A stretch of DNA of 64,000 bases. It comes from Jeotgalibacillus campisalis (GTDB lineage Bacteria; Bacillota; Bacilli; Bacillales; Jeotgalibacillaceae). Position numbers and translations under genes: made by a program. The stretch's first letter is position 1. Each line of letters starts with the position of its first letter. Where the stretch lies: positions 372,001 to 436,000 of the forward strand of contig NZ_JXRR01000014.1 in NCBI RefSeq assembly GCF_000829515.1. Direction: 5' to 3'. Under the pieces are notes generated by a model that worked only from the letters and a program-made list of their open reading frames with translations, had not been told where the DNA came from and searched no databases. Shown one piece after another: positions 49,094 through 57,665 of the stretch.

Positions 49094-49130
49094 ATGGATA
49101 CCGACCATTTAAATGAGAGGTGATGCACCA

Positions 49131-49478
49131 ATGTCTTTACGATCGAATCGCGTCGGTGAACAAATGAAAAAAGAACTAGGCGATATCATTGGCCGTAAAA
49201 TTAAAGATCCCAGAATCGGTTTCGTTACTGTAACGGATGTCGAAGTAACGGGTGATCTTCAACAGGCAACTGTTTATATAACAGTGCTTGGAGATGAGGA
49301 ACAGCGTGAAAACACATTGAGAGGACTTGCTAAAGCAAAAGGCTTTATACGGTCTGAAATTGGCCAGCGTATACGTTTGCGAAAAACACCTGAGCTTTTG
49401 TTCGAATTTGACGAGTCCATCGATACAGGTAATCGAATTGAATCATTGATTAGGGATTTAAAAGAAAGAGAACAATAA
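49131..49478 (+). CDS. rbfA: RbfA, ribosome-binding factor A
   Basis: Cold-shock 30S maturation factor with a KH-like fold. ATG 49131 gives 115 residues, preceded by GAGAGGTGATG; the in-frame ATG at 49113 lies in front of that site. Family motifs: [39 protein letters not shown], and [16 protein letters not shown]. Terminator follows. Confidence 0.97.
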   Translation: MSLRSNRVGEQMKKELGDIIGRKIKDPRIGFVTVTDVEVTGDLQQATVYITVLGDEEQRENTLRGLAKAKGFIRSEIGQRIRLRKTPELLFEFDESIDTGNRIESLIRDLKEREQ

Positions 49479-49483
49479 TAAGA

Positions 49484-49548
49484 AGCAGCAGACTATCCTT
49501 TTTAAGGAGAGGCGTTTATTCGCTTCCAATATGTCTGCTGCTCTTTTT
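49484..49548 (+). terminator. Branched terminator after rbfA
   Basis: Outer 10-bp stem AGCAGCAGAC (49484-49493)/GTCTGCTGCT (49533-49542), an inner hairpin GAGGCG/CGCTTC in the 39-base loop, and CTTTTT after the stem. Ends the nusA-infB operon and separates it from truB. Confidence 0.75.
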
Positions 49549-49597
49549 ATATTTCTTATCCCAACTAAGGTGATGAGTGAGAGGATGGAATGAAAAA

Positions 49598-50515
49598 ATG
49601 GACGGTATAGTAGCAATTTGGAAAGAGACCGGGATGACTTCCCATGATTGTGTATTTAAGATAAGAAAAATTCTCCGTATGAAGAAAGTTGGTCACACAG
49701 GCACCCTCGATCCTGAAGTGGATGGAGTACTTCCTATATGCTTAGGGAGAGCAACCAAAATTGCGGAGTATATAACTGATTCCGGTAAATCCTACCGTGC
49801 TCAAGTGTCCTTAGGTACCTCCACCACTACTGAAGATGCGCATGGAGAAATAGTGGATTCAAAAAAAATAACGCACGACTTGAGCAAGGACAAATTAAAA
49901 GAAGTTCTTAATCAGCTTACAGGAAAAATCCAGCAAACACCGCCAATGTACTCAGCAGTTAAAGTGAATGGGAAGCGTTTATATGAATATGCCAGACAAG
50001 GAGTTGAAGTGGAAAGGCCCACGAGAGTTGTAGACATTCATAAGATAACACTTGATGAGGATTCTATACTTCTTGATAACGGGGTCATTACATTCACTAT
50101 AGATATAGACTGCGGGAAGGGAACCTACATCCGAACACTTGCCGTTATGATTGGAGAACTGCTGGGCTATCCTGCTCATATGTCAAAGTTGACGCGTACA
50201 AAATCTGCATTGTTTACTTCGGGCGATTGTATTACACTCGCTCAGCTAGAAGAACGAGCATTGAATCCGGATGCAGTCAGGGAGGTTTTACACCCCATGG
50301 AGACTGGTCTTTCTCAATTGAAGAAATATCTCATTAGTGATACAGTTGAAAAAAGAGTAAAGAATGGGTCTGTTATGCCTACGCCGCCGGACTGGAGTGG
50401 TAAACAGAATGAACCGGTCGTTTTATATAATAGGGATAGGGCAGTCGCCATTTATCATCTTCATCCGTCCAAAGAAGGATTGATTAAACCAATAAAAGTG
50501 CTTTGGATCGATTGA
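49598..50515 (+). CDS. truB: tRNA pseudouridine-55 synthase
   Basis: Forms pseudouridine 55 in the T loop of tRNAs. ATG 49598 gives 305 residues beginning MDGIVAIWKETGMTSHD, aligned with the family start; the in-frame GTG at 49577 lies farther upstream without family match. Catalytic D38 is in GHTGTLDPEVDG. The motif KSYRAQVSLGTSTTTEDAHG and the C-terminal PUA-like region follow. 16 bases before ribF. Confidence 0.96.
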   Translation: MDGIVAIWKETGMTSHDCVFKIRKILRMKKVGHTGTLDPEVDGVLPICLGRATKIAEYITDSGKSYRAQVSLGTSTTTEDAHGEIVDSKKITHDLSKDKLKEVLNQLTGKIQQTPPMYSAVKVNGKRLYEYARQGVEVERPTRVVDIHKITLDEDSILLDNGVITFTIDIDCGKGTYIRTLAVMIGELLGYPAHMSKLTRTKSALFTSGDCITLAQLEERALNPDAVREVLHPMETGLSQLKKYLISDTVEKRVKNGSVMPTPPDWSGKQNEPVVLYNRDRAVAIYHLHPSKEGLIKPIKVLWID

Positions 50516-50531
50516 GAAAGGAATCCACACA

Positions 50532-51476
50532 ATGAAAGTAATCACTTTGCATCACCCTCATTCGTTGAAAAAAGGAGATCTTCCTGCGCTTTCACTTGCT
50601 CTAGGCTTTTTTGACGGCGTGCATTTAGGTCATAAGAAAGTAATACAAACATCCATTGATTACGCACGCAAGAACGGGCTTAAAAGCGGTGTCATGACAT
50701 TTGATCCTCACCCATCCGTAGTCCTGAGTACAGAAAAAAAAGAAATTGATTACCTTACTTCCTTAGATCGAAAGATTGCACTTTTTGAACAAATGGACAT
50801 CGATTATGCGTTCATCGTACGATTTACATCCAATTTTGCAAGCCTGGAACCTCAGGAATTTGTGGATCAGTACTTGATTGAGCTTAACGTATCCCATATT
50901 ACTGCAGGATTTGATTATACATATGGCAAATTCGGTCGCGGAACGATGGAGACTCTCCCTTTCCATTCCCGGAATCAATTTACCTCCACCACAGTGGGCG
51001 AATTGAAAGATGGAGAAAAGAAAATCAGTTCTACCCGTATCCGAAAGACTTTGCATGAAGGCAGAGTGGATGAAGCGAAACAGCTGCTCGGCTACTTTTA
51101 TACAGTTGAAGGCATCGTCGTTCACGGAGATAAAAGAGGGAGAAAGATCGGGTTTCCCACTGCCAATATACAAGTTAGCCACCAGGGGCTGATCCCGGCT
51201 ATGGGTGTTTACGCAGTGCGCTTATTTGTTCATGATCAATGGTTCGCAGGTGTATGTAATGTAGGGTATAAACCTACATTTAATGACCCTGACCACAAAG
51301 CGCTGTCGGTGGAAGTCCATTTATTTAATTATAACGAAAGTATTTACGGTGAAAAAGTAATGGTGGAATGGCATATTCGAATTAGAAGTGAACAAAAGTT
51401 TAATGGAATCGAAGAACTTGTTGCTCAAATCGAAAAAGACAAACAAGCTGCTGTCGCTTATTTTGAAACGCCATAA
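50532..51476 (+). CDS. ribF: Bifunctional riboflavin kinase/FAD synthetase
   Basis: Converts riboflavin to FMN and then FAD (called RibC in B. subtilis). The 314 residues have an N-terminal nucleotidyltransferase domain (LALGFFDGVHLGHKKVIQ; STRIRKTLHEG) and C-terminal flavokinase domain (GDKRGRKIGFPTANI). The ATG is preceded by GAAAGGA. No FMN riboswitch is seen upstream. Confidence 0.97.
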   Translation: MKVITLHHPHSLKKGDLPALSLALGFFDGVHLGHKKVIQTSIDYARKNGLKSGVMTFDPHPSVVLSTEKKEIDYLTSLDRKIALFEQMDIDYAFIVRFTSNFASLEPQEFVDQYLIELNVSHITAGFDYTYGKFGRGTMETLPFHSRNQFTSTTVGELKDGEKKISSTRIRKTLHEGRVDEAKQLLGYFYTVEGIVVHGDKRGRKIGFPTANIQVSHQGLIPAMGVYAVRLFVHDQWFAGVCNVGYKPTFNDPDHKALSVEVHLFNYNESIYGEKVMVEWHIRIRSEQKFNGIEELVAQIEKDKQAAVAYFETP

Positions 51477-51483
51477 GGCATAC

Positions 51484-51512
51484 TTGCGGGAACGACTCCA
51501 TTATGGTATTAT
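51484..51512 (+). promoter_or_regulatory. Promoter of rpsO with TATG-extended -10
   Basis: -35 TTGCGG (51484-51489), 17 bases, -10 TATTAT (51507-51512) preceded by TATGG. The 90-base leader to rpsO contains partly complementary segments (GTTGCTTGGCAATTCGATC; CCAACGATTGCTCGG). S15 is known to control its own leader in Geobacillus, so autoregulation is plausible but not shown. Confidence 0.65.
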
Positions 51513-51609
51513 TAACAGGCATGATCATGAACCGTTGCTTGGCAATTCGATCACTCCAACGATTGCTCGGTAATTGGGGATTAATACTAATTTACAGGAG
51601 GCAACAAAA

Positions 51610-51879
51610 ATGGCTATTACACAAGAACGCAAAAACGAATTGATTGAAGAGTACCGTACACATGAAGGAGACACAGGTTCAGCGGATGTACAAATCGCGA
51701 TCCTTACAGAAGAAATCAATAACCTGAATGAACATCTTCGTACTCACAAAAAAGACCACCACTCACGTCGTGGACTTTTAAAAATGGTAGGCCGCCGTCG
51801 TAACCTGTTAACTTATTTACGTACTAACGAGGTTTCTCGTTACCGTGAACTAATTAACAAACTTGGACTGCGCCGATAA
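51610..51879 (+). CDS. rpsO: Ribosomal protein S15
   Basis: 16S rRNA-binding protein of the platform, 89 residues as normal. ATG 51610 follows AGGAGGCAAC; upstream in-frame reading is not supported. Motifs: [15 protein letters not shown]-like sequence ([20 protein letters not shown]), [19 protein letters not shown]. Followed by a terminator and then pnp, a conserved pairing. Confidence 0.98.
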   Translation: MAITQERKNELIEEYRTHEGDTGSADVQIAILTEEINNLNEHLRTHKKDHHSRRGLLKMVGRRRNLLTYLRTNEVSRYRELINKLGLRR

Positions 51880-51891
51880 GAATGAATGCAG

Positions 51892-51918
51892 AAAAGCGGG
51901 ACTTGTCCCGCTTTTTTA
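51892..51918 (+). terminator. Terminator after rpsO
   Basis: Perfect stem AAAAGCGGGAC/GTCCCGCTTTT, two-base loop (effectively four), six Ts. Strong; separates rpsO from pnp. Confidence 0.92.
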
Positions 51919-51949
51919 TTAGCAAAAAAAACCGGTAATTAGTTAAAAT

Positions 51950-52047
51950 TTGAATAAGATCATATGATCGTTTAAATTCTACATAGTAGTAATGTTTTTT
52001 GTCCTTGCTGCTTTATGCTCGGCGTTGGATTTTGAGCAAAGAAGCAG
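51950..52047 (+). promoter_or_regulatory. pnp promoter candidate and leader hairpin
   Basis: Candidate -35 TTGAAT (51950-51955), 17 bases with palindrome GATCATATGATC, -10 TAAATT (51973-51978). The leader has a hairpin: CTGCTT (52008-52013) with AAGCAG (52042-52047) and TGCTC with GAGCA, interrupted by a small internal loop. In E. coli the pnp leader hairpin is cut by RNase III and mediates autoregulation; the same here is only a guess. Confidence 0.45.
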
Positions 52048-52105
52048 TCGGCAAAATCTTTTATACAGGTAATTTTCTATGTGAAGATAAGAAAGGGGTT
52101 AAAAA

Positions 52106-54226
52106 ATGGAACAAGAAAAACAAATATTCTCCATGGACTGGGCTGGCCGGAAACTAACAGTGGAAGTTGGCCAACTGGCAAAGCAGGCAAGTGGAGCAGC
52201 ACTTATAAGATACGGTGATACGGTCGTTCTAAGTACAGCTGTTGGATCTAAAGAACCTAAACCATTAGACTTCTTTCCTTTAACAGTAAACTATGAAGAG
52301 CGGATGTATTCAGTAGGTAAGATTCCTGGAGGATTCATCAAACGGGAGGGACGCCCGAGTGAACGTGCTGTCCTTACCAGCCGTTTAATAGACCGTCCAA
52401 TCCGTCCGCTTTTCCCGGATGGTTTTCGTAATGATGTTCAGATAATGAGCATGGTTATGAGTGTAGAACAAAATTGCTCATCTGAAATGGCTGCAATGTT
52501 TGGGTCTTCGTTGGCGCTTAGTGTTTCGGATATTCCTTTTGGTGGACCGATTGCGGGTGTAATGGTTGGGTTGATTGATGGAGAATTTATCATTAATCCA
52601 ACGATAGAGCAGCAAAATGAAAGCTTAATGGAACTTATTGTAGCAGGGACAAAAGATGCGATTAACATGGTAGAAGCAGGAGCTTATGAAATTCCTGAAG
52701 AAACAATGTTAGAAGCAATTATGTTCGGCCATGAAGAAATCAAGAGGCTGATTCAATTTCAGGAAGAAATTATTGCAGCAGCAGGCAAAGAAAAGCGTGA
52801 GATCGTATTAGCCAGTCTTGATGAAGAAATCGTTTCCCGTGTGGAAAAAGAAGCTTCAGAAAAAATGGCGATCGCAGTACAGACGCAGGAAAAACATGCC
52901 CGGGATGAAGCGATTACCTTAGTAAAAAAAGAGGTCTTGTCTTTATATGAAGAAGCTGATGAAGCTACTGTCAAAGAAGTAAAAAAAGCACTAGATAAAA
53001 TGGTTAAAGAAGAAGTTCGCCGTCAGATCACACAGGATAAGATTCGTCCCGATGGAAGAACGCCGGATCAAATTCGTGACCTATCTTCTGAAGTTGGTGT
53101 TTTGCCTCGAACACACGGTTCAGGTTTGTTTACTCGCGGTCAGACCCAGGCACTTAGTATCGCAACACTCGGTGCACTTGGTGATGTGCAGATCATAGAC
53201 GGCTTAGGTATTGAGGAATCGAAGAGATTCATGCATCATTATAATTTCCCATTATTCAGTGTTGGTGAAACTGGACCAATCAGAGGACCTGGCCGCCGGG
53301 AAATTGGACATGGTGCCCTTGGAGAAAGAGCGCTTGAAAAAGTTCTTCCGGATGAGAAAGATTTTCCATATACCATCCGCCTTGTATCAGAGGTTTTAGA
53401 ATCAAACGGTTCTACATCTCAGGCAAGTATTTGTGCGAGTACGTTGGCAATGATGGACGCCGGGGTACCATTAAAAGCACCAGTAGCAGGAATTGCAATG
53501 GGACTTGTTAAATCTGGAGCTGATTATACAATCCTGACAGATATTCAGGGAATGGAAGATTATCTCGGAGATATGGACTTTAAAGTTGCAGGAACAGCAA
53601 AAGGTGTAACGGCACTTCAAATGGACATTAAAATCGACGGGCTTACTCGTGAGATTTTAGAAGAAGCACTTCTGCAAGCCAAAGAAGGAAGACTTCACAT
53701 TTTAGAATCGATGGTTGCAACTATCCAGGAACCAAGAACCGAGCTTTCTGACTATGCTCCTAAAATTATTCAGCTTTCCATTAATCCGGATAAAATTCGT
53801 GATGTAATTGGACCAAGCGGCAAGCATATTAATAAGATCATTGAAGAGACTGGCGTTAAGATTGATATCGAACAAGACGGCACTGTGTTTATTTCATCTA
53901 CCGATTCCTCGAAAAATGCAAAAGCAAAAGAGATTATCGAGAATATGGTGAGAGAAGCAGTTGTCGGACAAGTTTACCTAGGCAAAGTGAAGCGCATTGA
54001 GAAATTTGGAGCATTCGTCGAAATTTTCAATGGAAAAGATGGTCTTGTGCATATTTCTGAATTACAGGAAGAACGCACAAACAAAGTAGAAGATGTAATC
54101 TCTCTTGGTGATCAATTAGAAGTTAAAGTAACTGAAATTGATAATCAGGGACGGGTCAATCTTTCCCGTAAAGCGGTTATTCGTGAGAAACGGGAAAAAG
54201 AAGAAAAAGCAAAAGAAACTAACTAA
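52106..54226 (+). CDS. pnp: Polynucleotide phosphorylase
   Basis: 3'-to-5' exoribonuclease (phosphorolytic) for mRNA decay and competence for DNA repair. It has 706 residues with two RNase PH domains (first starting near 10, second near 320 with [17 protein letters not shown] and [15 protein letters not shown]), a KH domain ([16 protein letters not shown]) and C-terminal S1 domain ([16 protein letters not shown]). ATG follows GAAAGGGG. Terminator follows directly. Confidence 0.98.
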   Translation: MEQEKQIFSMDWAGRKLTVEVGQLAKQASGAALIRYGDTVVLSTAVGSKEPKPLDFFPLTVNYEERMYSVGKIPGGFIKREGRPSERAVLTSRLIDRPIRPLFPDGFRNDVQIMSMVMSVEQNCSSEMAAMFGSSLALSVSDIPFGGPIAGVMVGLIDGEFIINPTIEQQNESLMELIVAGTKDAINMVEAGAYEIPEETMLEAIMFGHEEIKRLIQFQEEIIAAAGKEKREIVLASLDEEIVSRVEKEASEKMAIAVQTQEKHARDEAITLVKKEVLSLYEEADEATVKEVKKALDKMVKEEVRRQITQDKIRPDGRTPDQIRDLSSEVGVLPRTHGSGLFTRGQTQALSIATLGALGDVQIIDGLGIEESKRFMHHYNFPLFSVGETGPIRGPGRREIGHGALGERALEKVLPDEKDFPYTIRLVSEVLESNGSTSQASICASTLAMMDAGVPLKAPVAGIAMGLVKSGADYTILTDIQGMEDYLGDMDFKVAGTAKGVTALQMDIKIDGLTREILEEALLQAKEGRLHILESMVATIQEPRTELSDYAPKIIQLSINPDKIRDVIGPSGKHINKIIEETGVKIDIEQDGTVFISSTDSSKNAKAKEIIENMVREAVVGQVYLGKVKRIEKFGAFVEIFNGKDGLVHISELQEERTNKVEDVISLGDQLEVKVTEIDNQGRVNLSRKAVIREKREKEEKAKETN

Positions 54227-54236
54227 ATGATCTTAT

Positions 54237-54272
54237 AAACCGATTAAAGGATGTATCTTTAATCGGTTTTTT
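54237..54272 (+). terminator. Terminator after pnp
   Basis: Perfect 13-bp stem AAACCGATTAAAG/CTTTAATCGGTTT, loop GATGTAT, six Ts in total at the end. ylxY, usually next in B. subtilis, is missing between this and mlpA. Confidence 0.93.
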
Positions 54273-54412
54273 CACTATAGAAAAAAGATTATTATTGATT
54301 AGAGTATAAAAACAATGAAATCGCCATCCAAACATAGTAACATGTAAAGTAGGTTTTTCGACATAATAACAAAGTTAACCCAACACCGTATTTTACAATA
54401 GGAGATGTTTTT

Positions 54413-55654
54413 ATGATTACTCGCCATACGTGTCCAAACGGCCTGCGTATTGTTTTGGAAAAAATACCTACTGTTCGCTCAGTCGCAGTAGGAGTTTGGA
54501 TCGGGGCCGGATCCAGATATGAAAATGAAGAGAATAACGGAATCTCTCATTTCTTGGAACATATGCTTTTTAAAGGCACAAAAGAACGATCTGCCCGCCA
54601 AATAGCGGAGGCATTTGATAGTATAGGCGGACAAGTCAATGCATTTACTTCGAAAGAATATACTTGCTATTACGCAAAAGTGATGGACAATCACGTATCA
54701 CACGCATTAAATGTATTAGGAGATATGTTTTTTAATTCTATTTTTGATGAAGCAGAACTTGAGAAAGAAAAAAATGTCGTGCTTGAAGAAATTAAAATGT
54801 ATGAAGATACACCCGATGATATTGTTCATGATTTATTAGGGGAAGCAGTTTATCAAAAGCATCCACTCGGATACCCTATTCTCGGAACGGAGACAACGAT
54901 CCGGTCCTTTACAAGAGAAAAACTTAACCGATATGTGGATGAGATGTATTCTCCGGATCAAGTAGTCGTTTCTATTGCAGGCAATGTAGATGAATCATTT
55001 ATTAAAGAAGTCGAAGCATTGTTTGGCAAATATAAAAATCTTTCTTCGGCAAAAGAGGATCTTGAAGTTCCGACTTTTCACGACCAGCAATTATTGAAGA
55101 AAAAAGATACAGAGCAAGCTCATTTATGCTTTGGATTTAACGGGCTTCCTCTTGGTGATAAAGACAGCTACAGCCTGATCGTAATGAATAATGTCCTTGG
55201 AGGAAGCATGTCTTCACGGTTGTTTCAGGAAGTAAGGGAAGAGAAAGGGTTGGCCTATTCAGTATTTTCCTATCATTCAGCTCACAAGGACAGTGGAATG
55301 TTAACGGTTTATGCAGGTACTGGTGCTGACCAGTTAGATTCTCTTTATGAAACGATTCAATCAACTCTTTCCACTTTTAAAGGAAAGGGAATGACTTCTA
55401 AGGAATTGCTTTATGCTAAAGAACAGCTCAAAGGTAACTTAATGCTTGGTCTTGAAAGCACAAATGCACGAATGAGCAGGAATGGTAAAAATGAATTAAT
55501 GCTTGGTTATCACCGGACAATGGATGAAGTGATTGAACGGATTGATGGGGTCACGTTAGACTCTGTCAAAGAAATTGCAGAAAACGTTTTAACAGATAAT
55601 TTTGCTGTGTCTCTCGTTTCACCCGATGAAATAAAACCAAAATCTTTCGCCTGA
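54413..55654 (+). CDS. mlpA: M16-family zinc protease (MlpA/YmxG)
   Basis: Pitrilysin/mitochondrial-processing-peptidase-like protease. It has 413 residues with the inverted zinc motif HFLEH (H46, E49, H50) and a downstream glutamate region (KNVVLEEIKMYED), plus the second-half RxxxY-like segment (RLFQEVREEKGLAYSV). In B. subtilis mlpA influences protease gene expression (aprE). ATG after AGGAGATG. Isolated by terminators on both sides. Confidence 0.95.
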   Translation: MITRHTCPNGLRIVLEKIPTVRSVAVGVWIGAGSRYENEENNGISHFLEHMLFKGTKERSARQIAEAFDSIGGQVNAFTSKEYTCYYAKVMDNHVSHALNVLGDMFFNSIFDEAELEKEKNVVLEEIKMYEDTPDDIVHDLLGEAVYQKHPLGYPILGTETTIRSFTREKLNRYVDEMYSPDQVVVSIAGNVDESFIKEVEALFGKYKNLSSAKEDLEVPTFHDQQLLKKKDTEQAHLCFGFNGLPLGDKDSYSLIVMNNVLGGSMSSRLFQEVREEKGLAYSVFSYHSAHKDSGMLTVYAGTGADQLDSLYETIQSTLSTFKGKGMTSKELLYAKEQLKGNLMLGLESTNARMSRNGKNELMLGYHRTMDEVIERIDGVTLDSVKEIAENVLTDNFAVSLVSPDEIKPKSFA

Positions 55655-55677
55655 CTTATATAAATTGAAGGAAAATG

Positions 55678-55713
55678 ACCCTAAGATGATTGCTCATCTT
55701 AGGGTTTTTTTTT
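55678..55713 (+). terminator. Terminator after mlpA
   Basis: Perfect 12-bp stem ACCCTAAGATGA/TCATCTTAGGGT with loop TTGC and a long T run. Very strong. Confidence 0.95.
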
Positions 55714-55744
55714 CATACAATGTCTTTAAAGGAGTGTGACAAAT

Positions 55745-56041
55745 ATGAAATTAAGCGAGCTTAGCGGCAAGGAAATTATCCATATTCAGCGTGCAGAAAG
55801 AATGGGCATCTTAGGAGAAACGGATGTGGAGTTTAATCCGGTGACAGGAGCTGTTGAAGCAGTTGTGGTTCCAGTAGGCAGATGGACAGCGTTTTCGAAG
55901 TCGCCAAAAGAACTGACCATTCCGTGGAGATACATTAAAACAATTGGCGAAGAAATGATTTTGATTGATCAGGAAGAAACGGATGGGTCGTCACAGACGA
56001 AAGGGGTGTTACATACAATAGAACAGAAAGAAGAACAGTGA
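55745..56041 (+). CDS. ymxH: YlmC/YmxH-family sporulation-associated protein
   Basis: 98-residue PRC-barrel protein of the YlmC/YmxH family (GKEIIHIQRAERMGILGETD, FNPVTGAVEAVVV). ATG 55745 has AAAGGAGTGTGA upstream. The family is linked to sporulation; the molecular role is unknown. Its end contains the candidate sigma-K promoter for dpaA. Confidence 0.92.
   Translation: MKLSELSGKEIIHIQRAERMGILGETDVEFNPVTGAVEAVVVPVGRWTAFSKSPKELTIPWRYIKTIGEEMILIDQEETDGSSQTKGVLHTIEQKEEQ
55992..56020 (+). promoter_or_regulatory. Candidate sigma-K promoter for dpaA-dpaB
   Basis: -35 CACA (55992-55995), 16-base spacer, -10 CATACAATA (56012-56020), which fits the sigma-K consensus (HACM; CATANNNTA) fully. It lies inside ymxH, 36-64 bases before the dpaA start. 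In B. subtilis spoVF is a sigma-K operon, so position and sequence agree. Confidence 0.7.
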
Positions 56042-56055
56042 AATGAGTGAGCTGG

Positions 56056-56937
56056 ATGACAGATACGTCAAGCTTATATGGCTGCAATATAGCTATTGTT
56101 GGTGGAGATGCAAGACAGAAAGAGATCGCTCACCATTGTCAATTGAGCGGAGCGAATTTGTACGTAGTCGGTTTTGATCAACTGGCTTTAACTGAACCGG
56201 GATTTACCAAAGTAGATAGTCATGAATTACCGTATGAAGAGCTGGATGCCATTGTTTTTCCCGTAAGCGGTGTGGGAGAAGAAGGTGCTGTCCGCTCTTC
56301 GTTTTCAAGTAAACCAGTCAAATTAGACAGTAAAGCTTTCAAACGGCTGAAGACTTCATGCCTGCTGTTTTCAGGAATTCCTACAGCTTGGTTAGAAGCA
56401 CTTCAAAAACCTGTTGTCTACTTAATGGATGAAGACCAGATTGCCATTCGCAACTCCATTCCTACAGCAGAAGGTGTTATATGGCTTCTTCTGCAGCATA
56501 CTGATCACACCATACATGGCTCTACAATACTTGTTACAGGGTTTGGACGAATTGGAATGACAATAGCGAACCGTTTGAAATCTCTCGGAGCAAATGTTCT
56601 TGGTGGAACGACCAGCAGTGCTGAAAAAGCAAGGATGATTGAAATGAGTATTGAACCGATCGATCTGGATAATATTCACAAGAAGATGGGCATGCTGGAT
56701 GCATGGATTAACACAATCCCATCAGATACCGTTTTTTCAGAGGATATAGTGAACCAGGTTTCCCATCAATGTCTCGTCATCGAGTTAGCCTCTGGACCAA
56801 AGGCGATAACCTCTAAAACAGCAGAATCATTAGGCTTACGTTACATCGATGCACCTAGCCTACCTGGCATTATCGCACCAAAAACCGCGGGTCTTATACT
56901 AGCTTCCTCTATTATCGAACGAATCAATTCAAAATAA
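56056..56937 (+). CDS. dpaA: Dipicolinate synthase subunit A
   Basis: With DpaB converts dihydrodipicolinate to dipicolinic acid in the mother cell (spoVFA). The ~293 residues include an N-terminal nucleotide-like fold (IAIVGGDARQKEIAHH) and a central Rossmann motif (GFGRIGMTIANRLKSLGANV). The end LPGIIAPKTAGLILAS is typical. ATG 56056 is preferred; GTG 56047 is in frame. Ribosome sites are poor for both. Confidence 0.96.
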   Translation: MTDTSSLYGCNIAIVGGDARQKEIAHHCQLSGANLYVVGFDQLALTEPGFTKVDSHELPYEELDAIVFPVSGVGEEGAVRSSFSSKPVKLDSKAFKRLKTSCLLFSGIPTAWLEALQKPVVYLMDEDQIAIRNSIPTAEGVIWLLLQHTDHTIHGSTILVTGFGRIGMTIANRLKSLGANVLGGTTSSAEKARMIEMSIEPIDLDNIHKKMGMLDAWINTIPSDTVFSEDIVNQVSHQCLVIELASGPKAITSKTAESLGLRYIDAPSLPGIIAPKTAGLILASSIIERINSK

Positions 56938-56961
56938 AAGTCTTACATTAGGAGGACAATC

Positions 56962-57555
56962 ATGACCTTTAAAGGAAAGCGAATTGGATTTGGTCTCACA
57001 GGCTCACATTGTACGTATCATGAGGTATTTCCTCAAATAGAGAAGCTGGTTGCCCTTGGCGCTGAGGTTCAGCCGGTAGTCAGCTTTACTATGCAGCAGA
57101 CAAATACCCGTTTTGGTGAAGGAGAAGAATGGATCAGAAGAATAGAAGAAGTTACAAAGTGTAAAAGTATTAGAACGATAGTAGATGCAGAACCCATGGG
57201 ACCAAAAATTCCAGTGGATTGCATGGTGATTGCCCCAATAACAGGGAATTCAATCAGCAAGTTTGCCAATGCGCTGACTGATTCCCCGGTACTGATGGCT
57301 GCTAAAGCAACACTGCGTAATGGTAAGCCTGTTGTAATTGGAATCTCCACAAATGATGGCTTGGGATTAAACGGGGTTAACATCATGAAATTAATGGCAA
57401 CTAAAAATATTTACTTCGTTCCCTATGGGCAGGATGATCCAATTAATAAACCTAATTCATTAGTCGCTTATATGGAAGACATACCTGAAACCATTTTGGC
57501 TGCCCTACAAGGCAAACAGTTGCAGCCCGTATTAAAAATGAATTCTCCTGAGTAA
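56962..57555 (+). CDS. dpaB: Dipicolinate synthase subunit B
   Basis: 197-residue flavoprotein-fold partner of DpaA (spoVFB), required for spore dipicolinate. It shows IGFGLTGSHCTYHEVFPQ near residues 6-23, APITGNSISKFANALTDSPV, and IGISTNDGLGLNG. ATG after TAGGAGGA. Only 24 bases from dpaA, so the pair is co-transcribed. Confidence 0.97.
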   Translation: MTFKGKRIGFGLTGSHCTYHEVFPQIEKLVALGAEVQPVVSFTMQQTNTRFGEGEEWIRRIEEVTKCKSIRTIVDAEPMGPKIPVDCMVIAPITGNSISKFANALTDSPVLMAAKATLRNGKPVVIGISTNDGLGLNGVNIMKLMATKNIYFVPYGQDDPINKPNSLVAYMEDIPETILAALQGKQLQPVLKMNSPE

Positions 57556-57561
57556 AAGAGA

Positions 57562-57591
57562 TTGAGTATACTAGACAGAAAGTGATACAAT
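57562..57591 (+). promoter_or_regulatory. Promoter candidate for asd-dapG-dapA
   Basis: -35 TTGAGT (57562-57567), 18 bases, -10 TACAAT (57586-57591) with the TGA extension. The transcript would begin about 70 bases before asd. No lysine riboswitch pattern was recognised. Confidence 0.55.
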
Positions 57592-57665
57592 GTATTCTAC
57601 GAAAATTACACATTTACGCTTTATCTGTCTAATGCGTCAATGGATGTAAGCAGGAGGGATTTATC

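Noticed and set aside
57600-57665. Lysine riboswitch or T-box before asd
   Set aside because: The leader is about 70 bases, too short, with none of the conserved motifs and no terminator.
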